Positions 9,306 through 22,275 of a DNA stretch of 64,000 nt are shown piece after piece. The notes under the pieces were generated by a model that was not told the origin of the DNA, made no database searches, and saw only the letters and a list, made by a program, of their open reading frames with translations. Positions within the stretch are counted from its first letter, which is position 1; each line of letters opens with the position of its first letter. Where the stretch lies: the NCBI GenBank assembly GCA_036925085.1, contig JAUPFP010000024.1, positions 2,080,001 through 2,144,000 of the forward strand. Reading direction: 5' to 3'. The position numbers and the translations under genes were made by a program. Origin of the DNA: Brachycybe producta (taxonomy: Eukaryota > Arthropoda > Diplopoda > Playtdesmida > Andrognathidae).

Positions 9306-10019
9306 TTTTGAAGTGTGTGTTACCAAATTTACTTGTAAATATCAAAAATGTTACTTTAAAAAAAAGAGACAGAGAAATGGGTGCAGATTGCAGATGAAAA
9401 AGAGGTGTGTTTTAGGGGATCAGGGAGAAAGATTTTGATGGAAGATTTTTGGCGGTCAGAACCTTTTGATAATGATCACAGTAGAAAGGTGTCTGTATAC
9501 CCCCATAGGTGTGTGTATATGTATGTATGTATATCACCCATATAACACACACACACACACATACGAGAATCTATGTGGCAAACAATGGGACAAGGCTCAC
9601 ATTATCAAAGTGATAAAAGATGGGTTAGAAAGAAAAGAAAAAAAGCCGCCGCCACAAGATGGACACGGTGTGATATTTAAAACCCTATCTACTGTATATA
9701 TTTTTTTAACCTCCCCTTTTTTTTCCATTTTTCCTGCTGTCTTTTTTATTATTATTATTCACTCCCACCTTCAATAAGACACCCATGGTGCAAAATGCAC
9801 ATTTTTATAGAAATGAACATTTGCGTATTTTTAAAAGGACAAGAAGAATAGACACATAGAAATAGGTCCATCATCATTCTCTATATAGACAATAGACATT
9901 CTCAGGTATATAAAACACCCCCTCCCACCATAAATGAAAAAAAAAAATGATGGGAAGAGAGAAAATGGTAGAGGAAAAAAAGCAGCCTAGGCCTACTACT
10001 TTTTCGTCATCATAATCTT

Positions 10020-10026
<7 letters not shown>

Positions 10027-10071
<45 letters not shown>
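10027..10071. repeat. (AT)n microsatellite
   Basis: Uninterrupted TA dinucleotides of about 45 bp. Confidence 0.95.
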
Positions 10072-10073
<2 letters not shown>

Positions 10074-10653
10074 CTACAGAGAACAAAATGCCGACATCAA
10101 ACTACTGAATACAAAGGCTGCCATTTTTGTGACTGACAAGACCATCAGACTCTCTGTCACTAGAATTTTCAAATTTCTCTTTTCTATCATCTCTCAAACA
10201 TCACACACCAACCAACCAACTCTCAAAACACTCAACTCTCACTCTCTGACAATTAGACTGACAGACAGATTTAAAACGCCATAAATGAGCTTTATATACA
10301 CGTGTAATATACATTATGAATGAAAAGAGGCTGACAGTTTTTTTGGTTGTTATTGTTGCATAAGAATGTTTCAAGAGGTTTTTTTTTTAAAAGAAAACTT
10401 CAGAAAGAATGAAAATGAAAGTTTACTTAGTTCACTCTCTTGTCTATCTGTCCTTTTGTAACTACATGCTTCTCTCACGATTATGAGGGTTGGCGGTGAG
10501 GCTAACAATATTTTAAGTTAATTTTAAATTATGTTAAGTTTGGTCTCCTTTTAATAACTAGCCTCTACCTCCAATCCTCATCATCATGTGGGATGGGTAA
10601 CTTAGGAATACCCACTTGAGCCCTCTGAGCAAGGCTCATTACATAGAAAAACT

Positions 10654-10720
10654 TCCTTCAAGTGTCAGATTAACCACTCGGCGGTTGCCTAGGGTGCCAT
10701 CATTTGGTGGACTGGGTAAA
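10654..10720. repeat. hAT-like terminal fragment
   Basis: GTGTCAGATTAACCACTCGG and GGTTGCCTAGGGTGCCA resemble one common hAT-type terminus. No partner end or duplication found. Confidence 0.35.
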
Positions 10721-11525
10721 ATTAACCTAACCCCAAATTTTTTTTAAAAAAAATACAGGGTGTTGATGAAGTATCACAACCCATGGCAATAAATATTGTC
10801 TCTGGGTTGCGTTTCTTTTTTTTTCACCCTGTAGTTGCTGCTTTTTCAGTTCAATATTCTCAGGCGTTAGTACTACCCACCAATCACAAAGGACCATTTC
10901 AAAAGACATTTACAGTCTAAAACACTTCAAAAAGACCCCCAAATAATGCAGGTAAGTCTGCATTATGAAAGGTGCCATTCAAACAATTATAAAAAGTAAT
11001 AAATGTATGACTCTCAGGTAGGTAGTTAGGTAAGTTAAGATTTTTTTGGCAGATGGGTGGCATATATAATTTGTTTGGTTGTCTTTATGGAAGATTGTTT
11101 GCCTCGTAGGCAAAAATATAAAGAGAAATGTGGCAATTTAAGTTTGCTAATGAAAAAAAATAAGGACGTGAGCGTGTAATTGAAATGAGCGCCGCCTGCA
11201 ATTCAAGAGGAGAAAAGAGAAATTGTCTTTCTCATTCTTCTATACAAATATCGATGACCCGTGCAAATAAAACACAAGCTTTTATTGGCGTTTCAGCCAG
11301 GACGAGCCAAAATGCACTTGTCGTTATCCTGCGAAAATCTCACGTCAACATCATCAACTCCACATTTTATTTTAAAAATCTTATCAGACCTGAAGCTATT
11401 TTTAAGAGGAGATTGGTGGAGAAAGAGGGGGGGGGGGGGGTGGGAAGAGTATAGTAGATTTTAAACTCTCCGTGTAATATCCTCCTCCCATTTGTCAGAC
11501 ATTCTCAAAAAGCAATAGACCTCAT

Positions 11526-11539
11526 CTTTTGATCAAAAG
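11526..11539. promoter_or_regulatory. Palindromic TCF/LEF-like motif
   Basis: CTTTTGATCAAAAG, a perfect 14-bp palindrome close to two overlapping TCF/LEF motifs (CTTTGATC). It is in a repeat-poor stretch with above-average GC. Chance occurrence cannot be excluded. Confidence 0.25.
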
Positions 11540-11724
11540 GAAAAAACGGCGGCGCCAAAGGGCACACAAAACACACACACACAGTCCAAATAAGACCGTG
11601 ACTCACCTGAGTACTAATTAGGTCCTTTAAAAAAAATCCATTCCCACTTGGTTGCCATTTGCTAGTTTAGAACTTCATTGTCTCAGCATTTTTCTAAAAA
11701 ATTTTAAACAAAGTGAAAAATCAG

Positions 11725-12262
11725 TTAAAAAGTAGAAGGATAACGAAACAAATTACAGCACATAAAATTTCATATTCATTATTTTTTTAAAAAAAAATAT
11801 ACTTTTTAAAACATTTTTATATAATTATTTATTGGAAAATATGCAAATAAATGCAAAAAAAAAGGTTTTGCGTTTTAAGAAGAATTTGAAGGTGATTTAG
11901 ATACTAGAAAAGTAAATGAATTAATTCAGGCTACTTTTCATGTTATTTTTTTAAATAAATTTTTTAGCAAATTTAAAATTGTAGAAGTTCATTTTTCATC
12001 CTTAATTTTAACCAAAATTCGAAAATAATCGCCAGACAACATAAAAAATATTATCAATTAAAATTCAGTTACCTTTCTAGTTTCTAAAAACACATTTCTA
12101 AATTTTTCTCTGCGTTGTTTCTGAAGTTCTCAACAGTTCTAGAAAAAGAATTTACAAACTAAAATACAAAGTTTATATTTTAAAGCTATCAAATACAAAA
12201 ATATTCTCAGCATGTTCCTTTACTCTTCTACTTTTTAACACACTTTCAATTCGTCTGTTTGC
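11725..12262. repeat. Family A palindromic repeats, one nested in another
   Basis: An outer pair (AAAAAGTAGAAGGATAACG near 11725 and TTTACTCTTCTACTTTTTAA near 12215) encloses a second copy (ATACTAGAAAAGTAAATG at 11897 and TTACCTTTCTAGTTTCTAAA at 12070). Confidence 0.5.
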
Positions 12263-15200
12263 ATGCTCCAACATAATTTCCCCTCAGCCTCCTATTATAA
12301 AATCGGTTTTTGGCGGCCATCATTTTATTGCTTACTCCGCCTCCAGAAGAAGCAACAACAAAAAATACACCATGTCTGTGACGTCAGGTGAAGACATTCC
12401 TATAGGGGTATTTTCTAACTCTAATAAAACGCTCCATTTTGTTAGTGTACACGCAATCTAACATGGTCCTGTCACCCTGATTAATTTATGACAACACTAA
12501 AATATTCGGCAACTCCATGTATTGGAGGTTTCGCTAATGAAGGTTTCCAATTTCGCACATACTTTTATGGCATGTGTTGGTTGTAAATTTCAAATTATAC
12601 CGGTATAAACTCCCTTTACCCCCACCACCCCCTATTTCTCTACCCCACAGTACCCTTATTTATCCTCTAACATTCAGTCTCTTTTTATTTTTTTACACCA
12701 TGCCCTCAGTCGGTTTTTTTCTTCTTCCTATAATGCACATTATTATAAAGTATGGAAAAATCATTTCTCTTTTGTCACACTACAGTATGTATTAAGTTTT
12801 TTCTTCCATTATTTTTAGTTTTTAATACACAATAATGCACACAACACACATCAGTATTGTTAACATTATAAGTTATAACTTATAACAAAACCCTTAGGCA
12901 ATAACTTATAAACCATCTCATAGCAATAGACTGTTCATTGCATTCCAATTATAACATAACAGTACAATAGGGTCGAGCATGGTGGTGGTGGTGAGGGAGG
13001 GCGAAAAATGAATATTATTGAAAGACGTCGGTCCTATATATATTATAAGGGCCCTGATAATAATAAGTGCGTGCCTAAGGGTTTGCTTATTTTGCTTTAC
13101 AATATCTCAATCTCATTTGCAGAAATAAGAAATCGAGAAAAAACTGCGGGTTTCATCAAAGTAGACCTTAAAGTCTGAGATCAACTATGTTCCATTGTAT
13201 ATAAAGGCCCTCAAAAACTCTTAGTGACCCTTAAGAGAGGACTCTTAACTGGCCCTCTATATAAGGGCTACAATGTTAAAATTGCTTTGCAATCAATTTA
13301 TATGTTTATATAACTTTATAATATTAAATCTGAAAAGTGTCTTAGGAGCCCATAGGTAAACCTAACAAAATAAATAAAGGGCCCTCATAAACTAGACCTT
13401 TTTAATATACGAAATACAGAAGGCCAAAACATGTTATGACGTCATTTAAACAACTTTTTTTTTCTTCTTCTCATTTTCTTACTTGTTTGAACTAAAAGCA
13501 AATGCTATTAGGCCATATATAATATTTTATTATGCCATATTATTTATTAGCGATAATAAAATACCTTCAGCAAAAAAAAACAAAAAACTTCAGGTTTCTA
13601 TTTAAAAAAAAATAAATAAAACCATAAATATCTTCCTTTTTTTTTCATATGTATAAAATAAGTCTAATAATAATAATCCTGCCATGAAAATAAAGAAAAT
13701 ATTTTATTGTTATACCTTCAACCCCTCTTAATGAAAAGGTGAAAAAAAAAATATTTGTATTAAAACGATTTTTTTTTTCCTTTATATTTTATTGATGAAA
13801 AAGTTCTTGGATATTACTTAGAATAAACGTCAAAAGCCGTAATTGAAGGAGAGAGAGAGAGGGGCGAATGTAATTTTATTCTGTGTGTGTGTGGCTTCCC
13901 CCCTCCAAAAAAAAATCCTGCCATAACTTTTAATAAAGTCCAATAAACTAAATTTCTACTTTTTTTTTCAGAACAAAAAAACTCCTCAAATGTTTCTTTT
14001 CTTAACTTGCATAAAAAAGAAATTGTAATAAATAATAAAATAATGATAAAAATTCTGAAGTTTTTTCTTCTTCATTGTATCACAAATATATTAAAGATTG
14101 AAAATTAACCATAAAATATTGAAACTATGTCTTACATAATCAAATTTAAAAAAAAACTCAAAGAAGTTGAAATATAAGTTTACAGGGAAAATTACAAATT
14201 CTGGGTAGGGGGTCACAAACTATCATATTATAGGACTTAGGTGTTTTCATATAATACCTGGTTATAGCAAAGAGAACAATAGTAAACCTATTCTCATATA
14301 AAGATTATAAGGTATGTCGGCAAAAAAATCAAAAAGGCCTTTTTTGCCCCCCCCCCCCCCTCCCCCTAAACAGTTCCAAATTGTATCAACAGGGGTATGT
14401 CAATGATAAAGAAGGAAGAATTGTCCCAAAAATTGAAATTTTCTCTTTATTGGGACAAAAACTAGGGCTATAGCGGATAATGTGGATTAGCTTAAAAGCC
14501 TTAGACACTAGTTTACAATGAGAATGAGCCCTTAAGATAGGGAGGAGAAAATCACAAAAAGTACTTATACTTTCCTTCAGTGAACAGTCTAATACGTGGA
14601 AAATATAAGTACTTCCACACTCAAAAAGTTTAAACTGTTTTAAAACTTGCAAATGAGTTCATTGAAGGGGGTTGTCCTAATGGTCAACTAATGAACGAAC
14701 TAACATAAATGTTCCTTTCTTTGTATTTACTATTACTGCTAAATGAGTTGGGTTAATTGCAACAGCAATTGCAACTGCCAACACCAAAAAAAAATGGCGC
14801 TTTTGTGTCAATTTGAGAGCCCTAAAGGCAATAGATGAATTGAAATGCCGACATCTGTGGTAGTTAGTATACTGCAGTTTACAACATGTCATGAGAAATA
14901 GTAGGAAAGCAAATATAAAGGGGGGACGTCGAACTTGTGTGCAGTCCAGTGTTTTTAAACACTAAAAACACAAGAGTAACTTGTAAGAGATTTAAGTTTG
15001 AAGAGATGGATGGCACTTTGATAAAAAAAAAACCAGGCCAACAACATGAAAAAGGACAGGAACTATAAATCTGTCAAGTATGACGTATATTCCATTATGG
15101 GACACTCAGCCATTTAAGGGGGTGGTAACAACTTCACTACCGTCAGAGTCAAATACAAAACAGCTGACATTTTAGTAAGTAAAAATTTGAAATTATTAAC

Positions 15201-15354
15201 TTATCACTGTTTTTATGGCCAACAATTCACAAAATAATTTTCAGTTATTGGTGAAATCAACAAATAATCTTTCAGAAGTTGTTAATAACAGAATCGTAAG
15301 TGGAGACCTGCATTTTGTAAAAAAAAAAAATCTTCGGCCTTGAACTTTTAAATA

Positions 15355-15560
15355 AGTTCAGCCCATAAGGCCCACCAGGACCACAAAGCCCATGGGCTAA
15401 GCTTTTGCTTAAGCTTTGGCGGCATCATGATATACCTCACAAACTCACCAGAACCATGAAACCCCACAGGGCCACAGATACCAATTGACTTATTTCATAT
15501 AATTGCGAACTCAATCCATGAACTTTATGTAGATCTCCAGCAAGAAGTTCATTTATTGAC
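15355..15560. repeat. Dispersed CCCACAAAGCCCATGGG repeat, copy 1
   Basis: Contains CACAAAGCCCATGGGCTAAG and CATGAACTTTATGTAG. Matches 60655-60765 in motif order. Unclassified. Confidence 0.5.
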
Positions 15561-15782
15561 ATAGGAAGAAGTTAAGCGCGGCGCCAAGTCTTACCACATA
15601 AGTCAAAATCAAATGATATGATTGTGAGCTGAACTTGAACTCGGGCAGATACAATCACTCATTTAAAAAAAAAAAGTCCCGACCACATTTCAGAACTAAT
15701 CAGAACATTTTAAAAAGTTTTAATATAAGATCTTGTTTGCAAGCGATAATTGGACAAAGGAAATAAAAACACCATAGCTGTA

Positions 15783-15860
15783 ACAAGCTATAATTTTTGC
15801 GCCCCTTTAGTGTTACGCCCCTAAGCTTTGCGCCCGAGGCAGGTACCTCACCCTAGTTAA
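15783..15860 (-). repeat. hAT-like terminal fragment
   Basis: On the minus strand: CTAGGGTGAGGTACCTGCCT then CGGGCGCAAAG and GGGGCGTAACAC. Resembles decayed ends of old hAT repeats. Confidence 0.35.
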
Positions 15861-15911
15861 GGGTATGGAAAACAAGCATTAAGGGCAGCCAGTATATAAA
15901 TACAAGAAGAA

Positions 15912-16018
15912 AAGTTGACACTTGAACTAGAATCCAACTGTCCAACATAGAAAACAATACTCAATAAAACGAGATTATCTTTGTTGGAACCCAGGTCTGA
16001 AAGTTCAAGTGTTAAGTT
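15912..16018. repeat. Short inverted repeat
   Basis: TTGACACTTGAACTAGAATC at the left pairs with a right arm reading, in complement, TTAACACTTGAACTTTCAGA; both lead into a TCCAAC motif. Confidence 0.4.
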
Positions 16019-18300
16019 TCATTCTTGAATGAACTGACTATTCTAGATTCCAACATTTTTCAATTTAAAAAAAAAATGTAAACTGGAATCACCACCTTCA
16101 GATTCCAGACGACGCCACAAGCTGCAGCAAATTAAAACCAATTATAAAACATCTGAAAAAAAAATTCCTGATGATGATGATGACAATCCAAAGCTAATTT
16201 TGTCGTCAAGATGGAACAAAAACATTTACCTCATTTAGACCTACGCCAATGTACATCATCTTTGTAAAAGAAATTTCCAACCTAAACTGATGATGTATTT
16301 GATGGCGCTGTTGCATGAAAAATCAGTGCATGACTATAATTAAAAAGCGGCCAACTCTACAGTATTACATGGGACTAACCACACACAGCCTACATTGAAT
16401 GGACATGCGCATAAGCAACTCTTTTGACGTGGCGGTATTTTACAAAGAGGCCCCCCACCATCTTGCATTTTGCATGCAATAATTGCAGTCACATGCATTG
16501 CCTTGTTATATTTACTCGTTAATAATGCAAAATTCGACTATAATGAGAACCTATATTTTATTGCATGGTATTTAAATAATAATACAACATATTTTAAAAA
16601 AAAAGTTTTGTAGAGAAATTTACAAATCATATAGTTAAAAGACTGGCGTGTGTGTATTGGTGGTGGCGGCCTGCCAATGCTGCCATGGTTATAAAGTCCA
16701 GGGTTCATGGAATGTTCTGAAATGTCCATCTCAGGCTATTTTTGAACAAGAGTTTCTTATGATGGCTCTGGACCTGAAACCACTCATTACATTTAAGTGG
16801 TTGTAAAACCTTCTCTCCACCTTGATTACAGCCTGCTTTTCATATGGGAAGGTCTGTTCTTGACAGAATGATCACTCAAATTGCATGCCCAGACTCCATC
16901 ATCACACCATACCACACCGCCATGCAACAGCCACAACCAACTAGCCTCACAATGTTGGACTTATAATGGAAAAGTGGCGCCACGCAACCAAAACTTTAAC
17001 AAGGCTCCAACCTCGCATCGTTGATTATACGAGCGATCATCATGATTTAGCCACACGGCAAGGGGTCGGTGGTACTGCTGTGGTGCTTCTTGTACCGCCG
17101 CCACTGCCAACCACCACCGCCGCCACAGCCATTCATTGTTGTTGTACTTGATAAAGTATCCCCGGCAAACATGAGGTAAAAAAAGGAGGAGGAATATCAT
17201 TGTTGTTGTTGTTGATGAACGGTCAACTTAAAACTAAAGTCTAATTATACAATATAACAGTTTTCTTTCAGACATGAAGAAGAAGATATGACATGAAGAT
17301 GACGGCTAATCTATACATGAGTTACGGGGTAGAGAAAAAGACCCAACAAAACTATTTCTTTTGGGCATGTTCTGAGCATACCTTCGTGGTAAGGTGTCCA
17401 AGCTTTTAATTTTAAAAGAGCCACTACTGGGTGCAAACGGTCAATTCATTCTAACTGTAACATTCTTTGGGTTTCTTTTGAATTTTTTTTTGTGGGCAGC
17501 ACCCCAATATTTCTCTCTTTTCAAATAATTGTTTTGTTTCCCATCATTGTTCAGGAGTCAGGATTGACAAGCCAGAATTGACTTTAGGTATGTCTACAAC
17601 TCTTAATTCTGCATAGACAGATCTGGTAGGGCTGTGTGAATAATTTAAAAGTTGTGTATGTTTTTATGAGTAAATCTTAAAAGAAAATTTATGTTCGTTG
17701 AAAGCTAGAAGGGCAAAGGAGTGTAGCATAAGTGGTTCAGCTACCCAGTTCGAGTTCCTAAACTTGCAGAATAAATACAGAAAAAATTCTAAAAATGTGA
17801 CAATCATACGTTGTGATGTCACAGCTGTTCATAAAATATCTTTTCAGATGTTTGAAGGAGCCACTCGAGTGATGGCCAATGGGCCATTAGTTGATGATCG
17901 AAAGCAACAAAAGAAAACCTCTGAATATAACGTAAAATGTGGATGAGTTACAAAAGCTCGACAGGTAGCCTTCCAAAAGAAAACTGTCTTTCTCCGTAGG
18001 CAGTAATTCATTCCTTTCTTTTAATAAGTTCCTTTAAAAAATGTTTTCTTGAATGTTACATCAAAAAAATTAAACATCACGATTTTGAACGTTTTGTCCG
18101 CCCTTCAACGTCACTCATATGATATTATAACAATGTTCACCTTATTTTTAAGTTGGAGTAAGTAATCAAAGAGGTAGGTTGCCCACAAAATCCACAATTG
18201 GAATTCCTCTTTTTTTTTCCAAGTCAGTCTTTACCTATGGCACAAATTCAAGAAGGAAACTTTTGTCACTTGAGTTTGCACCTTAAATCTTCATAAAAGC

Positions 18301-18576
18301 GTTGGATACAAAGGCGCGCGACAGTAGTATATGGACTGTCGAGATACAATCACTAGACACTTTCCAGAAACAATGCTCTAAAGTCTCCATACTTCACGAG
18401 ACAAACTTCCCGTGTCTTTTGAATCTCACCTGAATTACATGTTGCGCAACAGAAATTAATTCTTGATACGTGATACTGTATAGATACTGTCTAGATACAA
18501 AGTGTCACACCTGTATCCTGACAGTCCACTACACAGTCCCGATACATTTACGTAGTTGTGCGACATTGTATCCAAG
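18301..18576. repeat. Inverted-repeat element with TTGGATACAA ends
   Basis: The left arm TTGGATACAAAGGCGCGCGA pairs imperfectly with the right arm, which in complement reads TTGGATACAATGTCGCACAA. The inner parts also match (TGGACTGTCGAGATAC and TGGACTGTCAGGATAC). It looks like a MITE of about 275 bp; no duplication was resolved. Confidence 0.6.
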
Positions 18577-18617
18577 TGTATACTTGGCTTAACATGATCC
18601 CAACATAGAAAAACCCT

Positions 18618-18840
18618 GGGGGTATCATTACAGACTGTCATATTACAGTAAATTATCATATCTAGCTCATAAGCTTTTAACAGTCACAAGAGCAAATTAC
18701 AAAACATTATTATGACAAATATTGTCATATTGACTGGTGTACAGAATAATATGAATAGTCATAAAATAATAGCATACATGCAGTGACATCGTAAGGTACG
18801 ACTGTCACAATTTTATGACTTTTTCTGTAATGAAGCCCCC
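18618..18840. mobile_element. GGGG-TCATTACAG MITE, copy 1
   Basis: 223 bp with inverted ends GGGGGTATCATTACAGA and, in complement, GGGGGCTTCATTACAGA. It shares AGCTCATAAGC, ACAGTCACAAG and CAAATTACAAAA with the reverse complement of 28632-28841. No clear target duplication. Confidence 0.7.
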
Positions 18841-19611
18841 TGTTTTATAGAATATAGAGGGTTTTTTCTCTCCATGTTGGAACCTTGTTCCTGAGTGATT
18901 CAAAAGTTACAAGTGCCCCAGATTTCAACTTCTTGAATTTGAACCTTAGAAATTTTAAAAGTCAAATTAGATGTCAAAAAAAAAGTTATTCTCATAAAGA
19001 ATGTACTTTTTTTTTAAAAAAAAGTTTTATACCAAGGACATGAAATGAAAATGCAAAAATTAAAAACTTTTCTCCAAACTTTTTTTTGTTTTTGCATTTA
19101 CAAATTTATTTTATCCGCGATCAAAGATGGTTGCGGTTTTCCAAGCAGGGTCCTATATTAAGACCTCCAAATATTTTAAGTAAAACTTGTCTCCCTTTTT
19201 TATATATATATTAATGCCAGACACACCCAATGGGCATATTTACAAGCACAGAATAAGAAACTCTCATTCGTGTTTTTATGTAAATTTTCTTACAAATGAA
19301 GTCGATCAAACTGAACCTTGTGTGTTTGATGAAACCTCTCTTGAGAGACGGGAGGTTTTTTTTTACCGACACACAAGAAGAAGAAGCAACCAACTTTTAT
19401 ATGTGTGCTTCCAATATTAATTTCCTGTTAACTAAAGCGTGATCAGTTACGAAAAGTGGTGAATTTCAAACACGCATCACAGATCAAAAAAATAAAAGAC
19501 TCAAAGACAATTATAAAGATAGAGAGAATTAAAAAAAATATATATATACAACTTACAAATGAGACGACCCACCACATATTAAAAAAAAACCTAACTACTG
19601 TGTATTAACAC

Positions 19612-19685
19612 AAGAGGAGAGGATCATTCACAAATTACCATGAGTACACCCACCCTCTCAATCCCACCATATAAAAAGTATAAGC
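19612..19685. repeat. Long direct repeat flanking the family A element, left copy
   Basis: About 70 bp with GAGGAGAGGATCATTCACAA, ATTACCATGAG, CACCC and ATATAAAAAGTATA. Repeated on the other side of the element at 20228-20296. Confidence 0.75.
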
Positions 19686-20228
19686 TTAAGGTGGCTGAAT
19701 AGATATTTATTTCGTTTTTGTCCATCCAAATGCCGTGATTATTATGTTCTATAGGAGGGCTGTGTATTCCCTTCAAATCAATTCAATTATTCAAGGGAAC
19801 ATTTTTCAGAAGAAACATTAAGACAAAAATTCAAAGTGTTTTTTAGAAACTAGAATAGTTGGCGATATATTCCTAAAAGTTTTTTCATGATAATATCTTT
19901 CAAAATAAACTTTTTATGACAGTTATGATAGTTTTTCATGAAATGTCAATGGAAAAACCCATAAAACAGGTCATTTTCAAACAGAACTTCAAATAATTAT
20001 TTTTTTTAAAGATATTGTTATGAAAAAACTTTTAACATAATCTTTTACCATTCTAGTTTTTTTAAAAAAATAATTTGAATTGTTTTCATAATGTTATTTC
20101 TAAAAAAAAAAAAGTTTTGCATCAAAATTAAAAAAAAACATCAATGGAGCTTAGCATTTGCCGCTGCAGTGCTGCCATCTGAGGTGAGGGCACAAAAACC
20201 AAATAATTATCTATTGAGCCACCTTAGG
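19686..20228. mobile_element. Family A long form with TTAAGGTGGCTG ends
   Basis: Left end TTAAGGTGGCTGAATAGATA, right end in complement CTAAGGTGGCTCAATAGATA, with a palindromic ACTAGAATAGT/CCATTCTAGT core at 19838-20085 inside. The same left end is at 34195. The TTAA at the left end of many copies suggests a TTAA target, though the right end here reads TTAG. Confidence 0.65.
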
Positions 20229-20296
20229 AGAGGAGAGGCTCGTTCACAAATTACCATGAGCAACTCACCCACCCATATATAAAGTATACACCTTAA
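20228..20296. repeat. Long direct repeat flanking the family A element, right copy
   Basis: GAGGAGAGGCTCGTTCACAA, ATTACCATGAG, CACCCACCC and ATATATAAAGTATA, matching 19612-19685 with scattered differences. Too long for a transposase-made target duplication. Confidence 0.75.
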
Positions 20297-20741
20297 ATAC
20301 ACGTGTAATGAATGATGGAATGAATGAGTGAATGGTATTATCAAAGAAATTCACTTGGCAATTTTCAAAAGAAAGAAAAGTACAAAAAAAGAGAGAGAGA
20401 GAGAGAGAAAACCAAAAGTAATTATCATGGAGGGCATCTTGTCTACATGATAATATAAAAAAGGAACAAAATGAAAGCAATGCATCATCCATGATCACAA
20501 CATCAATCAACTTCTTTTATGTATTATTATCAAAACATTAATCACAATGCATAGAAATACCATAAAAGAAAGAAGAGAAAAAAAAAATACTAGAAATTGA
20601 CAGACAGAGGGACTAGAAACACCACCACCACCACCCACCCAGTTGAATAATATTTCGAAGCTCTAACTAAACTACTCAATAAGGTGTCACTCGGATTGGA
20701 AATAAAAAGAGAAAAATCACAACTATATCTCTCCATCATAT

Positions 20742-20826
20742 CAGGGCTGGCTCAAGGGGTTTCATCATGCGCTCTAGGCGAATTTTTATAATTTGCACCT
20801 TCTGCTGCCTTAGGCGAGGCAAGACA
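20742..20826 (+). repeat. hAT-like terminal fragment
   Basis: CAGGGCTGGCTCAAGGGGTT, GCGCTCTAGGCG and GCTGCCTTAGGCGAGGCAAG are typical of decayed hAT termini. The opposite end was not found. Confidence 0.4.
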
Positions 20827-21082
20827 TCTCCATGCCTGCAGGTCAAGGGCCATTATTATGCTCTTGTCACGTTTATGCAGCTATTCCCACCGAATATACA
20901 ACATTACAGAAAAATGACGTCACAGGCGGGTCCTTGTATCATAACGCAATGGTGTACGTCATGGTGGTGACGTCATTTCCCCCCCCCCCCTGTAATGCTG
21001 TATGCGGTGGATTAGCTGCATGTAATTTCTATGCTATAGCAAATTCAGGATTTGCAGGGGAAAAAATAAAAATAAGGCATGT

Positions 21083-21215
21083 TAAAAACTAGAATTGTAA
21101 ACGGATATTACAAAGGAATTTTCACGCAAGTATCTTTGAAAATAAACGTGAATAAAAAGTTTTGGAAAAAGTTTCTTAATCAAGTGTGTAAAAAGTCCAA
21201 TTCCTGAAAGTATAA
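21083..21215. repeat. Family A half copy
   Basis: TTAAAAACTAGAATTGTAAA then TTTTCACGCAAGTATCTTTG and AATAAACGTG. No clear inverted partner. Confidence 0.5.
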
Positions 21216-21436
21216 AAAGAAATTAAATAAAAATTATCCATGAACTCAATGCAATTATCAACAGGGTGTACTATTTTCTATTTCCGGTTTTAATTTTTTT
21301 TTCTCCGTAAATCTTTGTCATTCAATATGGTTCTCTGCACATTTTTCTAATTTTTTACTGATAAAAAACACAACATTTGGAGAAAGGTTTTTTTTTTCAA
21401 CAAAAAAAGTTGAAAATGGACTTCACACCAAGCTAA

Positions 21437-21459
21437 AAATCATCATCATCATCATCAAA
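21437..21459. repeat. (CAT)n microsatellite
   Basis: Seven to eight ATC/CAT units. Confidence 0.85.
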
Positions 21460-22126
21460 GTAAATGACATAAGGAGAGAGAAAAAATGGCACACACCTTG
21501 ATCATCAATAAAGAAACCCGAAAACAGAATTTTTTGTTAAAAAAAAATTGAAAAGATATATAAAATAAATAGAGAACGAAAGAAAACGAGAATAAAAATA
21601 ACAGATTAGTGCCAAAAATGAGCACAAATTAAGAGAGAAAAACAAGACTTAAAAGAGATGCCTTTTTTTTATTTTCCATTTTTTTTTAAAAAAAAAAGTT
21701 TGTCTTCACCATGAAGAAGATTTCCAGTTGAAAGACATACGAAAAATAAAGAAGAAAAAAAATCTTTTTTTTTCAGATTTTCATCCGCAATTTCTTCTTT
21801 CTACAAGTAGTCATTTTCAAACGTTGAGGGATCTGTGTAAACAATGTATGGTTCTCATCTGTCGTCACCTAACAGCGGGTTTGCTTGTTAACTAAAAGAA
21901 ATCCTTATTGGGTGGAGTAAAATCACATGGAAATATCGAAGGACACACAGATGTTTGTTTGATGCACAGATTACACAAGCAGAAAAACGAAAAAAATATA
22001 TATAAAAGACGCATTCATTTCATTGATTTCAAATGCGGATAAAAAAAACACAGCCACCACCCTCATCTTATTGTTACTCGACTTAACAAGAGCAACTAGA
22101 TTTTTTTTTTAAATCAAAAACACCGG

Positions 22127-22275
22127 TTAAGGTGGTTAGAAATTATAAACGCATCTCGCAGCAAAATTATAGAGAAACTTCAGTGTTTTAGAAACTAGAA
22201 GGGTTGACTGATATCTTTTTTAAATACACCTTTTATGTCGGTCTCAAAATGAGCCAACTTTAAACAGTTTGTGTA
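22127..22275. repeat. Family A left half with TTAAGGTGG end
   Basis: TTAAGGTGGTTAGAAATTAT at the terminus, AGAGAAACTTCAGTG, then TTTTAGAAACTAGAAGGGTT and AAAATGAGCCAACTTTAAA. Confidence 0.65.

Larger units (their letters stand above)
7346..11160. other. Gene-free region with repeats
   Basis: Short frames only. Holds family A copies (8527-9045), the CGCCAAATTGAA repeat (9177-9305), a CT microsatellite near 8079, CA repeats near 9547, the AT run at 10027 and a hAT-like fragment at 10654. A CCTGATAA/TTATCAGG hairpin lies at 7357-7378. Confidence 0.6.
11160..18300. other. Gene-free region with repeat-poor motif-dense blocks
   Basis: No exon recognised. The blocks at about 11160-11360, 11500-11610, 12300-12560, 16160-16520 and 16960-17160 are richer in GC and sequence complexity than their surroundings, match no repeat here, and could be conserved non-coding DNA. 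Also holds family A (11725-12262), a weak inverted repeat near 13190-13282, a poly-C tract near 14346, and the dispersed repeat at 15355. Confidence 0.45.
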
